The notes under the pieces: generated by a model
What the model was told of the DNA's origin: nothing
Database searches by the model: none
Seen by the model: the letters and a program-made list of their open reading frames with translations, nothing else
Assembly: GCA_022763185.1 (NCBI GenBank)
Contig: JALEGL010000014.1
Location: 124,001-188,000 of the forward strand
DNA length: 64,000 nt
Direction of reading: 5' to 3'
DNA from: a bacterium
GTDB lineage: Bacteria; Bdellovibrionota_G; JALEGL01
Translations under genes and position numbers: made by a program
Part shown: piece by piece, positions 22,057 to 30,457 of the stretch
Numbering within the stretch: position 1 is the stretch's first letter
How the letters are laid out: every line of letters begins with the position of its first letter

Positions 22057-22455
22057 ATGGCTGCAGTAAAGAAAAAAGTAACGAAAAAGAAAAAAGAAAA
22101 AAGAACGATTCCACATGGGATGGTCAAAGTTCAAGCAACATTTAATAACACCATGGTGTCTATTACGGAGCCTAATGGTAATGTGTTGTCTTGGTCAAGT
22201 GCTGGAGCGCAAGGGTTTAAAGGGTCTAAGAAATCTACACCTTTTGCAGCTCAAATTGCTGCTGAAAAAGCCGCAAGGATTGCTATAGATACCTATGGTT
22301 TGAAATCTGTAGATGTTGATATTAAAGGTCCTGGTGCAGGCCGTGAAGCTGCAGTAAGAGCTATTCAGTCTGCAGGGATTAGAGTCAATTCAATTCGTGA
22401 TGTGACACCTATTCCACACAACGGTTGTCGACCACCTAAAAGAAGAAGAGTTTGA
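22057..22455 (+). CDS. rpsK: 30S ribosomal protein S11
   Basis: S11 is a platform protein at the E site. The product has 132 residues from the ATG at 22057, which follows GAAGAGGTAAGC. A longer reading from TTG at 22030 overlaps rpsM and has no better ribosome site, so it was rejected. The conserved segments are [40 protein letters not shown] and the C-terminal [16 protein letters not shown]. The next gene should be rpsD but is instead rpoA, after 184 bases. Confidence 0.98.
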   Translation: MAAVKKKVTKKKKEKRTIPHGMVKVQATFNNTMVSITEPNGNVLSWSSAGAQGFKGSKKSTPFAAQIAAEKAARIAIDTYGLKSVDVDIKGPGAGREAAVRAIQSAGIRVNSIRDVTPIPHNGCRPPKRRRV

Positions 22456-22639
22456 TTGATTTTAACAGTATTTAGGAGACGCTAGTACGAATAAATAATT
22501 TATGCTTATGAAGGAAGGGTTTTATTTTGTAAAGCTTGACCTAGGTGGAATAAATCAGTCAAAAGTCATATTTTTTGATTGAAAAACAAAGAGACAATCT
22601 CTTTAAGAAAACTACCAGAGCAGTGAAGGAGAAAATGGT
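22456..22639 (+). promoter_or_regulatory. rpsK-rpoA spacer with orphan Shine-Dalgarno and hairpin
   Basis: This 184-base spacer replaces the usual rpsD. It contains an AGGAG at 22474-22478 with no start codon at the right distance. It also contains a 26-codon open frame at 22502-22582 without a ribosome site. A perfect hairpin AAAGAGA-CAA-TCTCTTT lies at 22588-22604, just before the rpoA ribosome site GAAGGAG. The hairpin has no T-run, so it is more likely a processing or translational-control element than a terminator. Confidence 0.4.
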
Positions 22640-23698
22640 ATGTATAAGAATTGGAAAGATCTAATTGAACCTGAAAAAGTAGAGCTTGAGAGAGATCCAA
22701 ATCGTGAAAACTATGGTAAATTTACGGTTAAGCCTTTAGAAAGAGGTTTTGGTCTTACCATGGGTAACTCTTTGCGAAGAGTTTTATTGTCTTCATTGCA
22801 AGGTGCAGCCATTACAAAGGTTAAAATTAAAGGTGTTGAGCATGAGTTTTCAACCATTCGTGGTGTTGCTGAAGATGTCTCTGATATTATTTTAAACCTT
22901 AAAGGTGTTCGTATTAAATGTCACTCTGAAGGTCCTGAAGCCATTACCATTAAAGCTTCTGGGCAAGGTGATGTTACAGCCAAAGATATATTGACCAATG
23001 ATAACATAGAAATCTTAAACCCTGAGCATCACATCGCTTCTTTAGATGAAAATGGTAAATTGGAAGCAGAAATGACCGTTAAAATGGGACGTGGTTATGT
23101 GACTTCAGAAGAGAACAAAGATGAAGACGATGAAATTGGTGCAATCTCTATTGACTCAGCATTTTCTCCAATCAAACGCGTTAACTACAACGTTACGCAA
23201 GCGCGTGTAGGTAAAAAAACAGACTTTGATAAATTAACTTTAGAAGTATGGACCAATGGTGCTGTTGCACCTGAAGATGCTGTTGCTTATGCAGCTAAAA
23301 TTATCAAAGAACAAGTACAAGTTTTCATTAATTTTGATGAAAAAACAGCTGAGCCAGAAGTTGTTGAAGTGATTGAGGAAGAAGTTCCTAATAAAATTAA
23401 TGAACACTTATTGCGAAAAGTTGAAGAGTTAGAACTTTCTGTGCGTTCAGCAAACTGTTTGCAAAATGCAGACTTAAAGTTTATTGGTGAGCTGGTGCAA
23501 AAAACAGAAATGGATATGTTAAAAACCAAAAATTTTGGTCGTAAGTCTTTGAACGAAATCAAAGAAATTTTAACTGAGATGGGTCTAGGTCTAGGTATGA
23601 AACTTGACTTAGAAACTGTTAAAGAAATTGAAAAATTGAGAAGGAATAACTCAGCCGTTGGACAAGTTAGCGCGGCATTGGGAGAGTCAGTGGTATGA
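22640..23698 (+). CDS. rpoA: DNA-directed RNA polymerase subunit alpha
   Basis: Alpha dimerises to nucleate RNA polymerase assembly, and its C-terminal domain binds UP elements and activators. The product has 352 residues. The N-terminal domain has the [20 protein letters not shown] signature. A glutamate-rich linker follows at about 240-262. The C-terminal domain has [10 protein letters not shown] (the DNA-contacting arginine, equivalent to R265) and [15 protein letters not shown]. Its TGA overlaps the rplQ start as ATGA. Confidence 0.99.
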   Translation: MYKNWKDLIEPEKVELERDPNRENYGKFTVKPLERGFGLTMGNSLRRVLLSSLQGAAITKVKIKGVEHEFSTIRGVAEDVSDIILNLKGVRIKCHSEGPEAITIKASGQGDVTAKDILTNDNIEILNPEHHIASLDENGKLEAEMTVKMGRGYVTSEENKDEDDEIGAISIDSAFSPIKRVNYNVTQARVGKKTDFDKLTLEVWTNGAVAPEDAVAYAAKIIKEQVQVFINFDEKTAEPEVVEVIEEEVPNKINEHLLRKVEELELSVRSANCLQNADLKFIGELVQKTEMDMLKTKNFGRKSLNEIKEILTEMGLGLGMKLDLETVKEIEKLRRNNSAVGQVSAALGESVV

Positions 23699-24228
23699 GA
23701 CACCAAATGAGAAAAAGAAACTTTGGTCGTAGACCTCATCAACGCAAAGCTTTGATGAGAGGTTTGGCAGATCAATTGATTGAACATGAACGTATTACTA
23801 CAACTTTAGTTAAGGCTAAAGAACTTAGAAAAGTTGTAGAACCTTTGATTACTTTAGGTAAGAAGGGTGACTTACACTCTAGAAGACAAGCTGCTTCTGT
23901 GCTATACAAAAAAGAAACCGTTCAAAAGCTGTTTGATGGCGGCATTGTAGAGCGTTTTAAAGATCGCCCAGGTGGTTACACCCGTATTTACAAAGGCGGT
24001 ATTAGACGCGGTGATGCTGCGCCTATGGCAATCATTGAGTTGATTCCTGAAGGTGACAAGCCAGCGAAGAAAAAGGCTAAGAAAACTGCAAAGTCTAAAG
24101 CTGCGCCGGCAAAACAAGCTAAAGCTACTAAAAAAACAGAAGAAAAAGCTACTCAATCAGCGGCTGCTAAGGCTTCAGAAAACAAAACTGATCAAGCAGC
24201 TCAAGAAAAAGCAACTGATAAAGAATAA
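23695..24228 (+). CDS. rplQ: 50S ribosomal protein L17 with long Lys/Ala tail
   Basis: L17 lies near the exit tunnel. The family is usually 115-130 residues and this one has 177. Residues 1-120 are a normal L17 ([20 protein letters not shown], then [20 protein letters not shown]). The last 55 or so residues are a low-complexity tail of Lys, Ala, Thr and Glu, the longest of the three ribosomal tails in this window. It is coupled to rpoA by a 4-base overlap. Confidence 0.97.
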   Translation: MRHQMRKRNFGRRPHQRKALMRGLADQLIEHERITTTLVKAKELRKVVEPLITLGKKGDLHSRRQAASVLYKKETVQKLFDGGIVERFKDRPGGYTRIYKGGIRRGDAAPMAIIELIPEGDKPAKKKAKKTAKSKAAPAKQAKATKKTEEKATQSAAAKASENKTDQAAQEKATDKE

Positions 24229-24239
24229 GATCTTGCCGT

Positions 24240-24782
24240 ATGCGACTTATAGCATGGCTTAGTTTATTCATTGTCCCAGTAGTCTTTGCGTCGTCAGAGC
24301 AATGCAAAGGTTCTGTAGCGCCTCAAGTTAACGCTTGTGCTCCTAAAGTGGCAGCTTTAAATAATGTTTCTCAAAAAAAATTAAAAAAAGACATTTCTGC
24401 GAGTGATCTTAAAGATAAAGTAGTTTTTTTACACTTTTGGGCAACTTGGTGTAAACCTTGTGTAGAAGAATTACCTGAGCTAGAGAAACTGTTTACAAAA
24501 ATCAAAAATAATAAAGATATTATCTTTCTTGCAGTAAGTATTGATACAGAAGGAAAGCCAGCCTTGGATCGTTTTTTTACGCGCTTGTTCAAGGGTGAGT
24601 ACCCTGACTTTGATGTTTTTTTAGATCAAAAAAAACAAACAGCCAATAGGTTTGGAGCAATGAAAGTTCCAGAAACGTTTATTATTGATAAAACAGGTAA
24701 AATTACCGATAAAATTGTGGGTATTAACAATTGGGATAGCTCAATTGTTGAAAACTATTTAAATTTGTTAAGCCAACAGTAA
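24240..24782 (+). CDS. TlpA/ResA-type secreted thioredoxin-like protein
   Basis: This is a thiol-disulfide oxidoreductase of the TlpA/ResA/AhpC-TSA type. The product has 180 residues. Residues 1-18 are a signal peptide with a hydrophobic stretch ending at FASS, so the protein is probably periplasmic. The thioredoxin fold begins near residue 60, with the redox pair C71-K-P-C74 in FWATWCKPCVEELPEL and the cis-proline region MKVPETFIID. There are further cysteines at 22 and 33. It follows rplQ by 11 bases and may ride on the alpha-operon transcript. Cytochrome c maturation or envelope thiol reduction is the likely role, but the substrate cannot be told. Confidence 0.85.
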   Translation: MRLIAWLSLFIVPVVFASSEQCKGSVAPQVNACAPKVAALNNVSQKKLKKDISASDLKDKVVFLHFWATWCKPCVEELPELEKLFTKIKNNKDIIFLAVSIDTEGKPALDRFFTRLFKGEYPDFDVFLDQKKQTANRFGAMKVPETFIIDKTGKITDKIVGINNWDSSIVENYLNLLSQQ

Positions 24783-24812
24783 TAGATAATATAAAAGCCA
24801 CAAGGAGATGCC

Positions 24813-25742
24813 ATGAGCACAGTATTTTTATTTCCAGGACAGGGTTCTCAAAAAGTTGGTATGGGGCAAGAGCTTTATCAGCATTATGATCTCGTTAAAC
24901 ATAAGTTTAAGCAGGCTAATGATATTTTAAACCAAGATATAACAAAATTAATTTTTGAAGGGTCTTCAGAAGAACTGCAATTGACCTACAACGCTCAACC
25001 TGCAATTTTGTTGCTGAGTGTGGCTATTTTAGAAGTTTTAAATAAAGAATATGGTGTTATCGCAGATGCCGTAGCAGGGCATAGCTTGGGTGAGTTTTCA
25101 GCTTTGGTTGCTGCTGGAGGTTTATCATTTGAAGACGCTCTAAAAACAGTGAAAAAGCGTGGAGAACTCATGCAAGAAGCGGTTCCAACAGGTATTGGAA
25201 GTATGGCTGCAGTCTTGGGTGCAGAGGATGAGTTGGTAGAAACTGTTTGCAAGGAAATTTCAAAAGAAGGACATAAAGTTGAGCCAGCCAACTACAACTG
25301 TCCAGGCCAACTGGTGATCAGTGGTCATAAAAAAGCCGTTGATCAGGCATGTGAACAACTTAAGGCTAAAGGAGTTAAGCGTTGCATTCCATTAAAAGTC
25401 AGTGCCCCCTTTCACTCTAGTTTGTTGGAGCCTGCAGGAAGAGCCTTAAGAACCTATTTAGAACAAATTGACTGGTCTAAAAATCTTAATATCCCCTATT
25501 GGGCCAATGTAGATGCTCAAAAATATACGAGTACAGAAGGTACGGTTGATCGCTTGGAGTCTCAGGTGTGGAGTAGTGTCAAGTGGACGCAAAGTTTAAA
25601 AGCTATTTTTAGAGAGTATCCAGATGCAAACTGTATTGAAGTTGGACCGGGCAATGTTGTTTGCGGTCATGTTAAAAAGATTAATACTGATATAAAATGT
25701 GCCCCCAGTCAAACAGAGCACGATATTCAAAACTTGATATAA
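24813..25742 (+). CDS. fabD: Malonyl-CoA:ACP transacylase
   Basis: The enzyme moves the malonyl group from CoA to acyl carrier protein to start fatty-acid elongation. The product has 309 residues, standard length. FPGQGSQKVGMG lies at the N-terminus, the nucleophile is S91 in GHSLGEFS, and the active-site histidine is H202 in SAPFHSSLLEP. The ATG follows ACAAGGAGATGCC. No other fab gene adjoins it here. Confidence 0.97.
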   Translation: MSTVFLFPGQGSQKVGMGQELYQHYDLVKHKFKQANDILNQDITKLIFEGSSEELQLTYNAQPAILLLSVAILEVLNKEYGVIADAVAGHSLGEFSALVAAGGLSFEDALKTVKKRGELMQEAVPTGIGSMAAVLGAEDELVETVCKEISKEGHKVEPANYNCPGQLVISGHKKAVDQACEQLKAKGVKRCIPLKVSAPFHSSLLEPAGRALRTYLEQIDWSKNLNIPYWANVDAQKYTSTEGTVDRLESQVWSSVKWTQSLKAIFREYPDANCIEVGPGNVVCGHVKKINTDIKCAPSQTEHDIQNLI

Positions 25743-25895
25743 ACATCTATGATCTAATTTAAAAAAAGTTGCAGTGATTCTAAGCTTTCTTGAAGGTTAG
25801 AATGAAATATATGTTTTTATATTTATGATAGTGCTTAATGAATTTTAGATTAAAATAGAAATTTTAAAAATTTACTCTGTTTGATGAGGAGTTAA

Positions 25896-25999
25896 ATGGT
25901 TAAACCCAGACCAAAAAAGTTTTAGGGTACAGTAAAAAGTTAGAGCTTGAGTACACAAAAGTCATAGACGAAGAAACCTTTTTGACTAAGATGAGCTAA
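25896..25999 (+). pseudogene. Small split ORF joined by a -1 shift at A AAA AAG
   Basis: An ATG at 25896 with a good ribosome site (GATGAGGAGTTAA) opens a frame that stops after nine codons at 25923. At 25913-25919 the bases are A-AAA-AAG in the reading frame, the classical bacterial -1 slippage heptamer. Reading on in the -1 frame continues to TAA at 25997 and gives 34 residues, beginning MVKPRPKKVLGYSKK and ending EETFLTKMS. It may be a degraded gene with a one-base change, a chance frame, or a tiny programmed-frameshift gene. No family is recognised. Confidence 0.3.
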
Positions 26000-26021
26000 A
26001 AGAGTTTAGGATACATCTCTA

Positions 26022-26027
26022 TATAAT
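26022..26027 (+). promoter_or_regulatory. Possible -10 box upstream of miaB
   Basis: A perfect TATAAT lies 48 bases before the miaB GTG start. The -35 region at 17-18 bases spacing (AAGAG-like) is poor, so support is limited. Confidence 0.3.
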
Positions 26028-26067
26028 CAATTATTCTATTGACCTATAGGTGCGATTCGGAGTAAGT

Positions 26068-26079
26068 ATGGGCCTGTGA
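26068..26079 (+). promoter_or_regulatory. Three-codon leader frame overlapping the miaB start
   Basis: ATG-GGC-CTG-TGA begins 5 bases after a CGGAG ribosome site. Its TGA overlaps the GTG start of miaB as GTGA. The ribosome site is better placed for this ATG (5 bases) than for the GTG (13 bases), so miaB could be translated by re-initiation. The alternative is that miaB starts at ATG 26091 without any such coupling. Confidence 0.3.
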
Positions 26080-27458
26080 ACTCACAACGTATGCATATAT
26101 TGACTTATGGCTGTCAGATGAATGATTATGAATCTGATCGCACCTATAGACTGTTTCATAACAAATATGGCTATTCCTGGGCGGATCATCCCCATGACGC
26201 TGATTTGGTTATTTTTAATACCTGTAGTATTCGTGAGAAAGCAGATCAAAAAGCTTTTTCTGCCTTAGGAGAGCTCAAAAAAACCAAAGCTGCCCGTAAG
26301 CAGGATATGATTATAGCGGTCGGTGGCTGCAGTGCCCAATTACGTGGAAAAGAGATTCAAAGTAAATTTCCCTTTGTAGATATTGTTTTTGGTACGCATC
26401 AGTGGAATAAATTACCGGAGTTGGTTGAAGCCTCGCTTAAGAAAAACAAACGGCAAAGCAACCTGGATTTATTTGGTTGGCAAAAATACAGTTTTTTGGA
26501 TGTTGAAAAGCATCAGGAACAAGATCAACACCCTGTGACCGAACTCATTACCGTACAAAATGGCTGTGATAAGTTTTGTAGTTTTTGTGTGGTTCCTTAC
26601 ACACGGGGTCGTCAGGTGAGTCGCGATCTGGATGATATCTGTAGAGAAGTAGAAAAAGTGGCTCAAAAAGGTACCAAAGAAGTTATTTTATTGGGTCAAA
26701 ATGTCAATGCCTATGGCAATGACAAAAGTTCCGATATTGGTTTTTCCAAGCTATTAAGGTCGGTTGCTGCAGTTGATGGTATTGAAAGAATTCGTTATGT
26801 GACCTCACATCCCTCAGAGCTGAGTTTTGAAATGATGGACACCATGGCAGAATTGGATGAAGTATGCAATAGCTTGCATTTACCTATTCAAAGTGGTTCA
26901 GACAAAGTCTTAAAAGCCATGAATCGAGACTATACGGTAGAACGCTACAGAGAAGTGGCTGAGTATTTGTACAAAGTTATCCCCGATATGATCTTGACCA
27001 CGGACTTAATGGTGGCTTTTCCTGGTGAAACAGAAGAAGATTTTCAAGATACGCTAAGAGCCATGGAAGAATTTAACTTTGCTGAAAGCTATTCCTTTTT
27101 ATATTCTCCTCGTCCGCATACCAAAGCTGCCAAGCGTGAAGAAGACTTTATCCCTATGGATGTGGGTAAACAGCGTTTGTATAAACTGCAAGACTTACAA
27201 AACAAACTGTCCATGCAAGCTCGACAAAACTATTTGGGTAAAACTGTCAAAGTTTTGGTTGATGGACTTTCAGCGCGAGACAACAAGCAAATTACCGGTA
27301 AAATGGAGCAAAATTGGTCGGTTAATTTTGATGGAAGCAAAGATCTTATTGGCAGTATTGTTGAAGTCAAAATAGATCAAGTGATGAGCAATACCTTTAA
27401 AGGACAGTTGGTTTCGGCCCCTGATATGTTGAAGAAATCTCTTCCTAGTGTAGGATAG
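26076..27458 (+). CDS. miaB: tRNA-2-methylthio-N6-isopentenyladenosine synthase
   Basis: MiaB is a radical-SAM methylthiotransferase modifying A37 of tRNAs that read UNN codons. The product has 460 residues. The N-terminal MTTase domain ligates the auxiliary cluster with C13, C50 and C85. The radical-SAM cluster is C164-x3-C168-x2-C171. The TRAM domain occupies about 385-450. The start used is GTG 26076. ATG 26091 (MHILTYGCQMN) is an equally sensible start. It is followed after 4 bases by a hexapeptide-repeat gene. Confidence 0.96.
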   Translation: MNSQRMHILTYGCQMNDYESDRTYRLFHNKYGYSWADHPHDADLVIFNTCSIREKADQKAFSALGELKKTKAARKQDMIIAVGGCSAQLRGKEIQSKFPFVDIVFGTHQWNKLPELVEASLKKNKRQSNLDLFGWQKYSFLDVEKHQEQDQHPVTELITVQNGCDKFCSFCVVPYTRGRQVSRDLDDICREVEKVAQKGTKEVILLGQNVNAYGNDKSSDIGFSKLLRSVAAVDGIERIRYVTSHPSELSFEMMDTMAELDEVCNSLHLPIQSGSDKVLKAMNRDYTVERYREVAEYLYKVIPDMILTTDLMVAFPGETEEDFQDTLRAMEEFNFAESYSFLYSPRPHTKAAKREEDFIPMDVGKQRLYKLQDLQNKLSMQARQNYLGKTVKVLVDGLSARDNKQITGKMEQNWSVNFDGSKDLIGSIVEVKIDQVMSNTFKGQLVSAPDMLKKSLPSVG

Positions 27459-27462
27459 CAAT

Positions 27463-27981
27463 ATGTCTGAACAACAGTTGATTACGTTAAGCAATGGGCT
27501 TCATCCTCAATTACATCAATCCGTTTTTTTAGCGCCCTCATCTTATGTTATTGGTGAAGTGAGTATGGGAGAGCAATGCAGTGTTTGGTTTGGCTCTGTG
27601 ATTCGCGGTGATGTCAATTATATAAAAATTGGTAAAAAAACCAATGTACAAGATCAAAGCATGCTGCACGTTACTCACAAAACGCATCCTTTAATTATTG
27701 GCGATGAAGTTACCATTGGTCATCGTGTGACTTTGCATGGCTGTACGCTAAAAGACAGAATTTTAGTGGGTATGGGAGCTACAATTATGGATGGAGCTCA
27801 TATTGAGAGTGATGTGATGATTGGTGCTGGAGCCTTAGTAACTCCAAATACAAAAATCCCTAGCGGTGTTCTGGTGGTTGGGAGTCCTGCCAAAGTAAAG
27901 CGTGAACTTAAACTTGAAGAAATAGCTTTTTTAAAAAAATCAGCGCAAAATTATGTGGATTACCAAAGTTTGTATAAATAA
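27463..27981 (+). CDS. Gamma-carbonic-anhydrase-like hexapeptide-repeat protein
   Basis: This is a left-handed beta-helix protein of the YrdA/PaaY/gamma-carbonic-anhydrase group. The product has 172 residues. Hexapeptide repeats run from about residue 20 to 150. The family histidines appear in the MLHVTHKTHP and VTIGHRVTLHGC segments, so a metal site is plausible. True carbonic anhydrase activity is not assured, since many members bind metal without it. It is packed between miaB and a cyclic-nucleotide-binding-like gene with 4-5 base gaps. Confidence 0.85.
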   Translation: MSEQQLITLSNGLHPQLHQSVFLAPSSYVIGEVSMGEQCSVWFGSVIRGDVNYIKIGKKTNVQDQSMLHVTHKTHPLIIGDEVTIGHRVTLHGCTLKDRILVGMGATIMDGAHIESDVMIGAGALVTPNTKIPSGVLVVGSPAKVKRELKLEEIAFLKKSAQNYVDYQSLYK

Positions 27982-27986
27982 GAAGT

Positions 27987-28406
27987 ATGTCGCATTTTGA
28001 TTTATTAAAATCCTGTTCTATTTTTTCACAACTCAGTGATTCAGAGATGATATTGCTTGAAAAGAGTTGTGAAGAAATCTTGTTGGGCAAAGGAGAAGTG
28101 CTCTATAAACAAGGTGATATGAGCAAAGGGTTTTGCCTGATTAAAGCTGGTAAATTATCATTTAATCAGGGCAATGCGGTTTTAAATGCTGGAGATTTTA
28201 TGGGGGCTTTTTCACTCTATAAAAGTGGCTTAAAAGCAAAATTAGATCTTGAAGCGCTTGAAACTTCAGCCTTACTTTGTTTGTCTCAACAAAAGTTCTA
28301 TGCTCTGAGCCAAGATAACCCGCAAATTCAATTGAAAGTCGCTTACAGCATAATCAATGAGTATGTTTCTGAGCTAGATCAAGTTGCAAATAGCTTAATA
28401 AAATAA
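27987..28406 (+). CDS. Stand-alone cyclic-nucleotide-binding-like domain protein
   Basis: The product has 139 residues and consists only of a CRP-type cNMP-binding fold. The opening HFDLLKSCSIFSQLSDSEMI helix leads to the beta-roll GEVLYKQGDMSKGFCLIKAG and a second half around NAGDFMGAFSLY, followed by two helices. There is no DNA-binding helix-turn-helix and no kinase or channel domain. The phosphate-binding Arg of true cAMP binders is not obvious, so the ligand is unknown. It is the third gene of the miaB group. Confidence 0.7.
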   Translation: MSHFDLLKSCSIFSQLSDSEMILLEKSCEEILLGKGEVLYKQGDMSKGFCLIKAGKLSFNQGNAVLNAGDFMGAFSLYKSGLKAKLDLEALETSALLCLSQQKFYALSQDNPQIQLKVAYSIINEYVSELDQVANSLIK

Positions 28407-28458
28407 TACGGCCATTTGTCGCTTTTATCATTCTAAAAAAACTGCTAGGTAAGCATCT

Positions 28459-29208
28459 ATGTTTTACATTTTGGGGAATAAAAAAACATACTTTAAGCTT
28501 TTGTTTCTGGGCTTTTGTCTTTTCATGAACCGTGGTTTTACTCAAGAACGATTGAGTCTGGATACACGTATTTCTGAATATAGACAGAGTAAAATTACGC
28601 AAGCAACTGAGCAGATTGGTGAAGTTCTGGAGTTATCCATAGAAACACTTCAAGAAATTGCACAACTTGTGCAAACTGAAGCAGAAAGTGATGATGAAAA
28701 AAAATTGTTAAGTATTTGGAAAAACACATTTATAGGTAATGAGCCTAATGAAATTTTAGAAAAATTTAAGTATTTACAGACTCAGTTTAATGAAAACTCA
28801 ACCCATATTCGTTATGCGTCACAAGCAATGTGTCAGACAAAAACTAAAAAACCACAAAAGAAGGTCATCAAGCTCGCCTTTGTTTTGATGTTGAGGGATA
28901 GGGTCACAGGCGAAATTGTACCTTATGATACAGAAACGCAGAGTTTAAGCCATGAAGCCATTGTTCATTTATGTGATCATTGGTTTGACTCAATCGGTTT
29001 TTATGATCAAATTGCTAGTTTGATCCATGAATTAAGCCATTGGTATTTAAAGACTGAAGATTATGCTTATGTTCATCAAAACGCTCAATATCAGGCATTA
29101 ACAGCCCAAAAGCATAAAAATAATGCTGATAGCTATGCTTTTTTTATTAAACAAGTGTTACTTCTTAAACCTTTAGGATATTCACGGGAAATAGAGTTCA
29201 ATAGTTAG
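28459..29208 (+). CDS. Predicted secreted M35-like (aspzincin) zinc metalloprotease
   Basis: The product has 249 residues. Residues 11-28 are hydrophobic and look like a signal peptide or anchor. Residues 35-115 are helical and charged. The catalytic signature lies near the C-terminus: H190-E191-L-S-H194, then T199-E-D201-Y-A-Y, which fits the aspzincin pattern HExxH plus T-x-D-x-x-Y. A later NADSYAFF segment at 222-229 also resembles the M35 lysine-specific group. E191 would be catalytic, with H190, H194 and D201 as zinc ligands. The H-to-D spacing is a little shorter than in fungal members. The assignment rests on motifs only. Confidence 0.6.
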   Translation: MFYILGNKKTYFKLLFLGFCLFMNRGFTQERLSLDTRISEYRQSKITQATEQIGEVLELSIETLQEIAQLVQTEAESDDEKKLLSIWKNTFIGNEPNEILEKFKYLQTQFNENSTHIRYASQAMCQTKTKKPQKKVIKLAFVLMLRDRVTGEIVPYDTETQSLSHEAIVHLCDHWFDSIGFYDQIASLIHELSHWYLKTEDYAYVHQNAQYQALTAQKHKNNADSYAFFIKQVLLLKPLGYSREIEFNS

Positions 29209-29309
29209 CGAATCATGGGCCATGAGCGCTACTATACTATGCGTCTCGTTCTTAAAGAATCTGCAATAAATCATAGTCATAGTAAAAAAAATCTTGTATA
29301 GGGCGCTCT

Positions 29310-30374
29310 ATGGAAAAAGCAAATGTTCATGTTGTTGGTACAGGTACTATAGGGGAGCCGCTGATTGGCTTATTATGTGAGTTCAGAGAAAAATTGGGGT
29401 TTGGAGAGATTACTTTTTCAAAACGCAATGTTTCGTTGTTAGACCGTTCAAAAGTGAATGCTTTGATCGCTAAAGGGGCCAAACTTTGTGCCCAGAAAAC
29501 GTCATGGGATGCGTTTGTTGATTTGGGAATTACCCCCAGTTACAATTTGGACGAAGCACATGAAAAAGCGGATGTTATTATTGATTGCACACCTGTAGGA
29601 AATAAAAATAAAGAAACCGTTTATCAAAAACTAGAAGGTACAACCAAAGGCTTCATTGCGCAGGGGAGTGAATTTGGCTTTGGAAAAATGTATGCACGAG
29701 GCGTTAATGATGAAAGCCTTAATGCAGATGATAAGTATTTACAAGTGGTTAGCTGTAATACGCATAACTTATCCGCATTAATAAAAACCATTGCCATGAA
29801 TAATGGGCAAAACATTCAAGGTCTTAACCATGCAAAGTTTGTCTGTATTCGTCGAGCCAATGATATCAGCCAAAATGGTTCATTTTCTCCTGCGCATGAG
29901 GTCAATGCACACAGTGACCCAGAATTTGGAACTCACCATGCTAGAGATGCGCATGAACTGTTTAAGACTTTAGATATCAAGTTGCCTCTGTTTTCTTCAG
30001 CCATGAAAAGCAATACTCAGTATATGCATACGCTTTGGTTTCACTTAACATTAAATGAAGATGTCACTCGTGAAGAAGTATTACGGCGTTTGTATGAAAA
30101 TGACAGGGTTGCTCTAACCTATAAAAACACATCAAATTCAGTGTTTTCATTTGGTCGTGATCATGGTCATTTTGGACGCATTTTGAATCAAACAGTTGTT
30201 GTTGAACCCGGTTTAAGTGTGGTCAATAATAGAGAAGTTGTCGGCTGGTGTTTTACGCCCCAAGACGGTAACTCTTTATTATCTTCTTTGGCAGCAGCAA
30301 CCTACTTTGCCAATCCAGATAGCTATGAAGATAGAGTTCAGTGTTTAAATGAATACTTTTATAATGAAATATAG
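29310..30374 (+). CDS. Type II (archaeal-type) glyceraldehyde-3-phosphate dehydrogenase
   Basis: The product has 354 residues. It has an N-terminal Rossmann motif G10-T-G-T-I-G15, the IIDCTPVGNKNKE segment typical of archaeal GAPDH, and the catalytic C149 in VVSCNTHNL. A RRANDISQNG segment follows, aligning with the archaeal RRAADP region, with a conserved histidine-rich TPEFGTHH-like loop after it. It lacks the SCTTNC motif of ordinary bacterial GAPDH. It is expected to oxidise glyceraldehyde-3-phosphate with NAD(P) and phosphate. A -10-like TATAGG lies only 7 bases before the ATG and no ribosome site is visible. Confidence 0.8.
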   Translation: MEKANVHVVGTGTIGEPLIGLLCEFREKLGFGEITFSKRNVSLLDRSKVNALIAKGAKLCAQKTSWDAFVDLGITPSYNLDEAHEKADVIIDCTPVGNKNKETVYQKLEGTTKGFIAQGSEFGFGKMYARGVNDESLNADDKYLQVVSCNTHNLSALIKTIAMNNGQNIQGLNHAKFVCIRRANDISQNGSFSPAHEVNAHSDPEFGTHHARDAHELFKTLDIKLPLFSSAMKSNTQYMHTLWFHLTLNEDVTREEVLRRLYENDRVALTYKNTSNSVFSFGRDHGHFGRILNQTVVVEPGLSVVNNREVVGWCFTPQDGNSLLSSLAAATYFANPDSYEDRVQCLNEYFYNEI

Positions 30375-30428
30375 AAAACATGATTGCGCGCTAACTGCTT
30401 GATTTTTATACATAAAATCTAATTTTTC

Positions 30429-30457
30429 TTGACATTCTTTCTGTGTTTATGTTAAAA
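30429..30457 (+). promoter_or_regulatory. Sigma70-type promoter
   Basis: A perfect TTGACA (30429-30434) is followed by a 17-base spacer and TTAAAA (30452-30457). It drives the 60-residue gene at 30518, leaving a leader of about 55 bases. Confidence 0.55.

Larger units (their letters stand above)
25743..26075. other. 333-base region between fabD and miaB
   Basis: No normal gene is visible. The stretch is AT-rich and holds a short frame that is intact only if one -1 frameshift is allowed (25896-25999, listed separately). It also holds a perfect TATAAT at 26022-26027 with only a weak -35 match, and a three-codon frame just before miaB (26068-26079). Confidence 0.6.

Noticed and set aside
22588-22604. 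Intrinsic terminator before rpoA
   Set aside because: The perfect hairpin is not followed by a T-run, and rpoA must be expressed, so a terminator call is not supported.
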